DNA of 10,360 bases, taken from positions 1-10,360 of the forward strand of contig CAYFLU010000115.1 of assembly GCA_964343975.1 (NCBI GenBank). Reading direction: 5' to 3'. The translations under genes were made by a program, and so were the position numbers. Below are positions 1 through 6,821 of this stretch, in pieces. Positions within the stretch are counted from its first letter, which is position 1, and the number at the start of each line of letters is the position of its first letter. The DNA is from SCUN01 sp964343975. Its GTDB lineage: Bacteria > Acidobacteriota > Vicinamibacteria > Vicinamibacterales > SCN-69-37. Under the pieces are notes generated by a model, which was given only the letters and a program-made list of their open reading frames with translations, was not told where the DNA came from and searched no databases.

Positions 1-1221
<1,221 letters not shown>

Positions 1222-1239
1222 ACAGGATCGGGGACGCGT

Positions 1240-1830
1240 CTGGCCGTCGTCAGTGCCGAGTTCGTGCTGAGCGCGGCCAACGCCGCCCAGCTGCCACCCG
1301 ATCCCCTGCCCCACCTCACCCTGGTGGGGCGGTCCAACGTCGGCAAATCGACGTTGATCAACGCGCTCACGCGCCGTGGGTTGGCGCGTACGAGTGCCAC
1401 GCCGGGCAAGACCCGGCTGCTGAACGCGTATCGCGTGCGTGTGACGCACGGCCGCAGCCTGTTGCTGATCGATCTGCCGGGCTACGGCTTCGCCGGTCCG
1501 GAAGAACACGGGTTCGACGCCCTCATCGCCGGGTACTTCGACGCGCGCCGCACCAGCGCGCAGCCGACGCTCGCCCTGCATGCGGTGGACGGCCGCCATC
1601 CGGGGCTCGACTCGGACCTGGCGGCACACGAATGGCTGAAGACGACCGGGGTCACCATCGCCACGGTCGTCACGAAGATCGACAAACTGAAACAGTCGGA
1701 ACGCGCGCGGCACATGAGGGACTTTGCCGCCGCCTATACGTCCCCGCTGGTCGCGGTCTCGGCCGAACGGGGTGAAGGTCTGGAGACCTTGTGGACAACG
1801 ATCAGAAAGCTCCTGCTCCCGTCGTCGTAG
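1240..1830 (+). CDS. engB: Ribosome biogenesis GTP-binding protein EngB (YsxC/YihA)
   Basis: TrmE-Era-EngA-EngB-Septin family GTPase, known to assist late large-subunit ribosome assembly. With the start used here the protein is 196 aa, normal for the family. G motifs seen: G1 GRSNVGKST (residues 30-38), a G2 region TSATPGKT, G3 DLPGYG (78-83), G4 TKID (145-148, the family's usual T in place of N) and G5 VSA near the end. Start choice: the first conventional start codon is GTG at 1264, but it would remove AEF from the conserved stretch AEFVLSA. Starting at CTG 1240 gives MAVVSAEFVLSA, which matches the spacing of B. subtilis YsxC (MKVTKSEIVISA). A GGGGA stretch lies 5 nt upstream of the CTG. 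No ATG, GTG or TTG occurs in frame between the lon stop and 1264. The gene begins 18 nt after lon and overlaps rho by 40 nt. Function is certain; the start is probable. Confidence 0.95.
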   Translation: MAVVSAEFVLSAANAAQLPPDPLPHLTLVGRSNVGKSTLINALTRRGLARTSATPGKTRLLNAYRVRVTHGRSLLLIDLPGYGFAGPEEHGFDALIAGYFDARRTSAQPTLALHAVDGRHPGLDSDLAAHEWLKTTGVTIATVVTKIDKLKQSERARHMRDFAAAYTSPLVAVSAERGEGLETLWTTIRKLLLPSS

Positions 1831-3074
1831 AACTCTCGCAGCTGAAAGACATGGGCGTCGCCGATCTGACGAAGGTGGCCCAACAGCTCGATCTGCCCGG
1901 CGCCACCGGATTGCGCAAACAGGATCTGATCTTCCAGATCCTGCGCGCGCGCGCCGAGAAGAACGGCCTGCTCTTCTCCGAAGGCGTCCTCGAAGTGCTG
2001 CCCGACGGCTACGGCTTCCTCCGCGCGCCCGCCTACAACTACCTTGCCGGTCCCGACGACGTGTACGTGTCGCCGTCGCAGATCCGCCGGTTCGACTTGC
2101 AGACCGGCGACACGGTCAGCGGTCAGGTGCGGTCGCCGAAGGAAGGCGAACGCTACTTCGCGCTCGTGAAGGTCGAGGCCGTCAACTTCGAGCCGCCGGA
2201 CCACACGCGCTCGCGCGTCTTCTTCGAGAACCTCACGCCGCTCTACCCCGAGCGCCGCATCACGCTCGAAACGACCTCCGACAACATGTCGGGCCGCGTG
2301 ATGGACCTCATGACCCCGATCGGCATGGGCCAGCGCGGCCTGATCGTCGCGCCGCCGCGAACGGGCAAGACGATGCTGCTCCAGAACCTCGCGAACAGCA
2401 TCGCGAAGAACCACCCGGAGATCTACCTGATCGTCCTGCTCATCGACGAGCGGCCGGAAGAAGTGACCGACATGCAGCGGTCCGTGAAGGGCGAAGTGAT
2501 CTCATCGACCTTCGACGAACCCGCGCAGCGGCACGTGCAGGTCGCCGAGATGGTCATCGAGAAGGCCAAGCGCCTCGTCGAGTACAAGAAAGATGTCGTG
2601 ATCCTGCTCGACTCGATCACCCGTCTCGCCCGCGCCTACAACACCGTCGTGCCGTCGTCGGGTCGTGTGCTGAGCGGCGGCGTCGACTCGAACGCGCTGC
2701 AGCGCCCGAAGCGTTTCTTCGGCTCGGCGCGCAACATCGAGAAGGGCGGCTCGCTCACGATCATCGCGACGGCGCTCATCGACACCGGCTCGCGCATGGA
2801 CGACGTGATCTTCGAGGAGTTCAAGGGCACGGGCAACATGGAGATCCATCTCGACCGGAAGCTCACCGACCGGCGCGTGTTCCCCTCGATCGACATCATC
2901 AAGAGCGGCACGCGCAAGGAAGAGCTGCTCATCCCGAAGGACGACCTCAACCGGATCTACGTATTGCGGAAGGTGCTGACGTCGCTCTCGCCGGTGGAGG
3001 CGATGGAGTTGATGCTCGGCCGCATGGCCAAGACGCAGACCAACGCGGAGTTCCTCGCGAGCATGGGCAAGTAG
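1791..3074 (+). CDS. rho: Transcription termination factor Rho
   Basis: Hexameric RNA-dependent ATPase and helicase that ends transcription at Rho-dependent sites. The 427-aa product is full length (E. coli Rho is 419 aa). Seen in order: the N-terminal helical Rho_N domain (LSQLKDMGVADL onward, with RKQDLIF), the RNA-binding cold-shock-like domain (GYGFLR, YVSPSQIRRF, RSPKEGERYFAL), then the RecA-type core with Walker A APPRTGKT (Lys193, codon 2367-2369), LLIDERPEEVTDM, Walker B VVILLDSITRLARAYN, the Q-loop SSGRVLSGGVD and the R-loop FKGTGNMEIH. The start is GTG 1791: GGAG lies 5 nt upstream, and only this start supplies the whole Rho_N domain. The start lies inside the 3' end of engB (40-nt overlap, different frame), suggesting translational coupling. 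The Ser that bicyclomycin contacts in E. coli (in VPxSG) is present, so sensitivity is plausible. No hairpin terminator is evident in the 7 nt before the convergent small gene. Confidence 0.98.
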   Translation: MDNDQKAPAPVVVELSQLKDMGVADLTKVAQQLDLPGATGLRKQDLIFQILRARAEKNGLLFSEGVLEVLPDGYGFLRAPAYNYLAGPDDVYVSPSQIRRFDLQTGDTVSGQVRSPKEGERYFALVKVEAVNFEPPDHTRSRVFFENLTPLYPERRITLETTSDNMSGRVMDLMTPIGMGQRGLIVAPPRTGKTMLLQNLANSIAKNHPEIYLIVLLIDERPEEVTDMQRSVKGEVISSTFDEPAQRHVQVAEMVIEKAKRLVEYKKDVVILLDSITRLARAYNTVVPSSGRVLSGGVDSNALQRPKRFFGSARNIEKGGSLTIIATALIDTGSRMDDVIFEEFKGTGNMEIHLDRKLTDRRVFPSIDIIKSGTRKEELLIPKDDLNRIYVLRKVLTSLSPVEAMELMLGRMAKTQTNAEFLASMGK

Positions 3075-3081
3075 ACCGCGG

Positions 3082-3318
3082 CTATTCTTCGTCGGTCTCG
3101 ACCGGCACATCCTCGGCGGGCATGAAGTCGGCCCACACGGACTTCTGGGGGCCAGCCTTGATGCCGGCGAGCGCCGGGTCTTCACCGGGCGCCACGTTCT
3201 GGCGCTCGTTCTGGCGAGCCGCCTGAGCTTCGCGCAGGCGTTCAGCCTTGTCTTTGCGTTTCTGGATCAGCTTCTGCTCACGCTGACGTTTATTGTGAGT
3301 GGGTCGCGGCGAAGGCAC
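3082..3318 (-). CDS. Small charged protein of unknown function (78 aa)
   Basis: The function is not recognised. The first half is strongly basic and Lys/Arg/Gln-rich (THNKRQREQKLIQKRKDKAERLREAQ, roughly residues 7-32), predicted by eye to be one long helix or coiled coil. The middle is Pro/Gly/Ala-rich and contains SVWADFMP; the C-terminus is acidic (EDVPVETDEE). There is no signal peptide, membrane segment or metal motif. It reads as a real gene because its base use and charge pattern are coherent and no competing gene covers the interval. The start is GTG at 3318: an in-frame TAG lies two codons upstream, so no longer start exists. Only a weak AGGG is found next to it. It lies 54 nt downstream of the dehydrogenase/hydratase gene on the same strand, so read-through from that operon is possible. 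It converges on rho with a 7-nt gap. A nucleic-acid or ribosome-binding role would fit the basic helix, but this is a guess. Confidence 0.72.
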   Translation of the reverse strand: MPSPRPTHNKRQREQKLIQKRKDKAERLREAQAARQNERQNVAPGEDPALAGIKAGPQKSVWADFMPAEDVPVETDEE

Positions 3319-3329
3319 ACCCTAGTGTG
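3316..3329. promoter_or_regulatory. Small inverted repeat over the start codon of the 78-aa gene
   Basis: CACAC-CCTA-GTGTG is a perfect 5-bp inverted repeat with a 4-nt loop. Its left arm contains the complement of the GTG start codon at 3318. It could be a small operator or a hairpin that masks the start, or it could be chance. No clear -35/-10 pair was seen in the 54-nt gap above it. Confidence 0.25.
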
Positions 3330-3372
3330 ACACGCGCCGCGCCCATTTGCCGAACGAGAACCGCAATCCCCC

Positions 3373-5457
3373 TTACACGGCCATCGTCTTGGCGTACTCG
3401 CCACCCACGCGCCCGCGCTTGCACCATGGCGTGACCATGAAGGCCGCCGAGTGCTTCGCCTGGACGGTGATGGCCTCGGCGAGGGGCACCCCGCAGGAGG
3501 CGCGCACGCAGTCGGCGATCGCCTTCCGCGCGGCCTCGCCAGCCGGGCCCTCGGTCGGCGTAAGCCCGGGAACGGCGTCCGGCAGCCCTGAGATCGGCCC
3601 CGCCTCGAACGCGCGCTTCGCGACCGCGGACGTGCCGGAGGCCATGGCCCACGCTGCGCCGAGGACCTCGTTCATGGAGCCGCTGGCATCGACCAACCAG
3701 CCAACCGCCTGCTCGGCGCGCACCGGCTTACCCGACAAAAGCAGGCCCATCACCTTCGCGTAGTCCGCGGCCTTGGCCTTGCGGAATGTCCAGTGGCAGC
3801 CTTCCATGCCGGGCACCACGGGCAGCGTCACTTCTGGGAACCCGAGCGAGGTGCCGGTCGTGGCCACAACGTAGTGGCAGTGCACCATGAGCTCGAGCAT
3901 GCCGCCGAGGCAACGCTTGCCGGTGATCACGCCCACGGACGTCGCGAACTCGGTGTGGAGCCGGCGCGCAGTGGCGCTCCAGCTCGCGGCCAGTGACTCC
4001 CCGGCCGCGGTGTTCTCGAGCGCCGGGAAGAACTCGCTCGTGTCGGCGCCCACCAGCTGCGTCGAGAGGTGGAAGTCGCCGCTCAGGATGACGCGGTCGA
4101 TCTTCGCGGCCATCAGCCAGTCGATCGCGCGGTTCAGCTCGGCGTTGACGTCGCGGTTGTACGCCTCGCGGCTGATCGTGATCACGCCGACCGTGCCGTC
4201 GTGCTCGGCATTCACATAGAGCTGCTGCCCTTCCGCCGTCTCCAGCTGGCGCAGCGCTTCCGGATGCCACGCCTGGCTCGCGGCGGCCGGATGCTGGCGG
4301 TGATACGCCTCGACGGTGGCGATCGCCTTCGCGATGCCCATCTCGCGAATCATGGCCGGCGTGCCGCTGCGGAACTGCGCGCAGATCTCGCCGATCGCGT
4401 TCATCTGCGCCAGATGCGACCGGCGCTCGTGCAGCATGAGCGCGGTCATCTGGATGAGCGGACCCGCGATCGCCACACGGAACGCGTCTTCGTCGGTCGC
4501 CGTCAGCGCCCAGTCGACGAGCGGCCGGAAGTGATTGGCCGGGTACCAGTTCTGCCCCGTGTCCTTGCGCTCGGTGAGATCCGTCGTCGGCTCGAACACC
4601 GGCCCGTACACCTTGGCCAGGTGATGGAGGCACGACCACGTGAGGAAGTTGGCGCCCTTCGCGCCGATCGCGTCATGCGCACGCATCGGGTTCGGCCCGA
4701 AGTACTTGCGCACGAACTTGTCGATCTTCCAGTACGGCGTGTTCGTCTGCCCGTGATACCGCGACGCCGCGAGCGCGACGCCGCAGAAGAGCACGTCGAG
4801 GATGAACGACCAGTCGTCGCTCACCTCCATCGGCAACAACCCGAGCGACCACATCAACTGCGTGATGGCCGACGGCGCGGGCTCGACGACTTCGAACACC
4901 TTGTTGATCTCGTGCGGGAACGCCGGATGCGCCACGCCGACACCGAGTTCCTTGGCCGGGAAGCCCGACGTGACCGACCGGATCTCGATGCTGGGATAAG
5001 CGGCGCGAAAGAGCGCGTAGTGCGCGCGCTTCAGCTCGAGGATCTCCGGAATCGCTTCGAGCAGAAACCTCGGCTTGAAGCCCGCGAGTGCCGCCGGCAG
5101 CGTCTTGCCGTCGTACTTCAGCTGCACGATGCCGCCCATGATCTTCGCGGCCTGCTCGGCGCCGAACGACTGCACGAGCCCGGCATATTTCTGGCCGATG
5201 CCGTCCGGCGCATTCGGCATGTCGAGACCGACGACCGTGACGCCGTACGGCTGCAACCGTGACGCGAACTGCATCGTCTTGCCCGCGCCGACGATGCCGT
5301 TGGCGCCGGAGATGACGAGGCTGCCGCGATCGTGCGCGGGGCCGAAGACCTGGTCGACGAGCGTCGCGGTGTCAACCGGTAGCCGGCCCTTCGCAAATGC
5401 CGCGAGTGGGGTACCGAGCCCGAGCGTCTCGAGCGTGGACGTGCGCATGGACGCCAT
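3373..5457 (-). CDS. Fused 3-hydroxyacyl-CoA dehydrogenase / enoyl-CoA hydratase (dehydrogenase domain first)
   Basis: Predicted bifunctional beta-oxidation enzyme (694 aa): hydrates 2-enoyl-CoA and oxidises 3-hydroxyacyl-CoA with NAD. Residues 45-225 form a Rossmann part with the glycine loop SGANGIVGAGK (50-60), an acidic residue after strand 2 (Asp79), and a His-Glu dyad His177/Glu189 in HPAFPHEINKVFE. The 12-residue spacing matches human SCHAD His158/Glu170. Residues 230-400 are helical, a plausible HAD C-terminal domain. From about 410 to 600 is a crotonase domain with oxyanion-hole segment VGADTSEFF, GGMLELM (Glu522) and FPEVTLPVVPGMEG (Glu542). The 20-residue spacing equals Glu144/Glu164 of rat hydratase, so both catalytic acids are present. 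The domain order is the reverse of FadB/FadJ. Start: ATG 5457 overlaps the thiolase TAA by one base (TAATG), with GGAGG 8 nt upstream. The open frame continues upstream to 5625 but that stretch is thiolase gene in another frame. A close homologue with a different activity cannot be excluded. Confidence 0.9.
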   Translation of the reverse strand: MASMRTSTLETLGLGTPLAAFAKGRLPVDTATLVDQVFGPAHDRGSLVISGANGIVGAGKTMQFASRLQPYGVTVVGLDMPNAPDGIGQKYAGLVQSFGAEQAAKIMGGIVQLKYDGKTLPAALAGFKPRFLLEAIPEILELKRAHYALFRAAYPSIEIRSVTSGFPAKELGVGVAHPAFPHEINKVFEVVEPAPSAITQLMWSLGLLPMEVSDDWSFILDVLFCGVALAASRYHGQTNTPYWKIDKFVRKYFGPNPMRAHDAIGAKGANFLTWSCLHHLAKVYGPVFEPTTDLTERKDTGQNWYPANHFRPLVDWALTATDEDAFRVAIAGPLIQMTALMLHERRSHLAQMNAIGEICAQFRSGTPAMIREMGIAKAIATVEAYHRQHPAAASQAWHPEALRQLETAEGQQLYVNAEHDGTVGVITISREAYNRDVNAELNRAIDWLMAAKIDRVILSGDFHLSTQLVGADTSEFFPALENTAAGESLAASWSATARRLHTEFATSVGVITGKRCLGGMLELMVHCHYVVATTGTSLGFPEVTLPVVPGMEGCHWTFRKAKAADYAKVMGLLLSGKPVRAEQAVGWLVDASGSMNEVLGAAWAMASGTSAVAKRAFEAGPISGLPDAVPGLTPTEGPAGEAARKAIADCVRASCGVPLAEAITVQAKHSAAFMVTPWCKRGRVGGEYAKTMAV

Positions 5458-6677
5458 TACTGCTTCCTCCCGGCCTTGCGGTCCGTGACTTCGAAGATCG
5501 CCGCGATGCCGACGTCGCCGGCCGCGCAGCCAAACAGCAGCACATGGCCGCCGCCGAGTTCCACGGCCTCCTCGAGGCCTTCGATGAGCGACCGCGTGAG
5601 CGTGGGTCCCTGCGGGTGTCCCCACACGAGCGAGCAGCCGGTGCGATTCACTTCGCGCCAGTCGTGCTTCAGCAGTTTCGAGAAGATCACGTCGTTCACG
5701 GCGAACGGGTTGTGGTTCTTCGTCACCGCGATGTCGTTCATCGTCAGCCCCGTGCGCGCGAGCAGCTTCTGGACGGCGAGCGTGGGGGCTTCGGGCATCA
5801 GGCTCGGATTGGCGCGTGCTTCGGTGCGCGCGACGAGCCGGATGTCGATCTCGGGGCGCGGACTCAGCTCGCGCGCTTTCTCTTCGGTGGTCACGAGCAG
5901 CGTGGCCATGCCGTCGGAGGCATGCGTCTGGCCGCCGGCCGTCACACAGGTGTCGAGTTCGCGCATCTCACGGAGACTTTCCATCGAGATCTGACGCACG
6001 CCCGTGTCCTGATCGATGCGGCCCATCGGCTTGCCCTGCACACTCAGCAGATCGAGCGGCACGCACACTTTGTCGAGGAAGCCGCGGTGCTTCGCCGCGA
6101 AGTACTGCTCGTAGCGGCAGAACACGACCTCGTCCACTTCCCGACGGTCGAGCTTGTGTTTGCGTGAGGCCGCGCCGGCCGTGGCGATCATGGCCGTGCC
6201 GGTCGCCGGATCGAACCCGAAGTTCTCCCAGACGTCATTCAGCGCGAAGGTGCGCTCGTAAGCACGACGCTCGGGGAACACGCCGACCGGCGAATCACTC
6301 GTGCGATCGAAGGTGAGCACGCCGACGACGTCACTGCTCTGCCCTTCGATCTGGGCGGCGGCCGCCAGCGTGGCCTGCAGGCCCGTGGCGCACGCCTGCT
6401 CGAGGTGGTAGCCGGGGATGCGGTGGCCGATCGTGGCGGCCAGCATCGGCGCGTTCCAGAATTTCCAGTGCCACGGAATCGTGGAGCCGAGCACGAGGTA
6501 ATCGAGCGATGACACCGGCACCTTGCGCAGGCCGAGGATGCGGTTCATTGACTCGGCGGCGAACTGACCGATGTTCACTTCGGCCAGCGCGGAGGTCTGC
6601 CAGGCCGGAAAGTAGCTGGCGCCCCACGTGCCATACGGAATGCGGGCGCGGGGATAGAGGCGGTTCTCGCGGGTCAC
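5457..6677 (-). CDS. Thiolase family protein (acetyl-CoA acyltransferase)
   Basis: Predicted 3-ketoacyl-CoA thiolase (406 aa), cleaving 3-ketoacyl-CoA with CoA to a shortened acyl-CoA and acetyl-CoA, or the reverse condensation. The nucleophile is Cys96 in HLEQACATGLQA (codon 6392-6390). C-terminal motifs follow: KNHNPFAVND in place of the usual NEAFA, WGHPQGP containing the catalytic His, and FGCAAGDVGIAAIFE with the second catalytic Cys. All the core residues are therefore present, although the NEAFA and CxGGG motifs deviate. Start choice: GTG 6677 has AGGAG 5 nt upstream. The longer option, ATG 6704, adds MDEGSLGAT, has no Shine-Dalgarno sequence, and its added codons contain that AGGAG. 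It is the first gene of a leftward unit and is coupled by TAATG to the dehydrogenase/hydratase, so the two probably act as a trifunctional beta-oxidation set. Chain-length specificity cannot be read from the sequence. Confidence 0.92.
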   Translation of the reverse strand: MTRENRLYPRARIPYGTWGASYFPAWQTSALAEVNIGQFAAESMNRILGLRKVPVSSLDYLVLGSTIPWHWKFWNAPMLAATIGHRIPGYHLEQACATGLQATLAAAAQIEGQSSDVVGVLTFDRTSDSPVGVFPERRAYERTFALNDVWENFGFDPATGTAMIATAGAASRKHKLDRREVDEVVFCRYEQYFAAKHRGFLDKVCVPLDLLSVQGKPMGRIDQDTGVRQISMESLREMRELDTCVTAGGQTHASDGMATLLVTTEEKARELSPRPEIDIRLVARTEARANPSLMPEAPTLAVQKLLARTGLTMNDIAVTKNHNPFAVNDVIFSKLLKHDWREVNRTGCSLVWGHPQGPTLTRSLIEGLEEAVELGGGHVLLFGCAAGDVGIAAIFEVTDRKAGRKQ

Positions 6678-6689
6678 GGTCGCTCCTAG

Positions 6690-6726
6690 CGATCCCTCGT
6701 CCATGATGCATTTCAGGATCGAGGGA
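6690..6726 (-). promoter_or_regulatory. Overlapping inverted repeats in the thiolase leader
   Basis: Two alternative stems share one arm just upstream of the AGGAG ribosome site. TCCCTCG (6693-6699) pairs with CGAGGGA (6720-6726), and CGATCC (6690-6695) pairs with GGATCG (6716-6721). They cannot form together. This could be an operator for a regulator of the divergent promoters or a small RNA switch; both are inference and the stems are short. No convincing -35/-10 pair for leftward transcription was identified between 6705 and 6780. Confidence 0.25.
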
Positions 6727-6806
6727 ACTTATTGAGCTTAACGCAGGGGCCCATCGATTCGTGAGGGGTGCCGGACGGGCGGCGCTGCAATTCGCGACAG
6801 CGTTGG

Positions 6807-6812
6807 TAAGAT
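6807..6812 (+). promoter_or_regulatory. Possible -10 element of the acyl ligase gene (near-leaderless)
   Basis: TAAGAT matches 4 of 6 positions of TATAAT and ends 9 nt before the ATG at 6822, so transcription would begin at or next to the start codon. This fits the lack of any Shine-Dalgarno sequence in front of that ATG. The best -35 at 16-nt spacing (CTGCAA, 6785-6790) is poor. Tentative. Confidence 0.25.
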
Positions 6813-6821
6813 GCCCGGGCC

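Noticed and set aside
3075..3110. A rho terminator hairpin after 3074 (GACCG...CGGTC)
   Set aside because: Short arms, no T-run, and it lies within the convergent small gene; not strong enough to call.
1724..3226. A 500-aa open frame on the + strand overlapping engB and rho
   Set aside because: Arg/Pro/Ala-rich composition typical of an off-frame reading of GC-rich genes; it fully overlaps unmistakable rho in another frame.
4069..5262. A 397-aa open frame on the + strand antisense to the dehydrogenase/hydratase
   Set aside because: Arg/Leu/Asp/His-rich shadow of the real gene; no motif of any family, and the opposite strand carries intact catalytic residues.
5458..5625. N-terminal extension of the dehydrogenase/hydratase up to 5625
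   Set aside because: The extra residues are Arg/Gly-rich and overlap thiolase coding sequence; ATG 5457 has a good ribosome site and a coupled TAATG junction.
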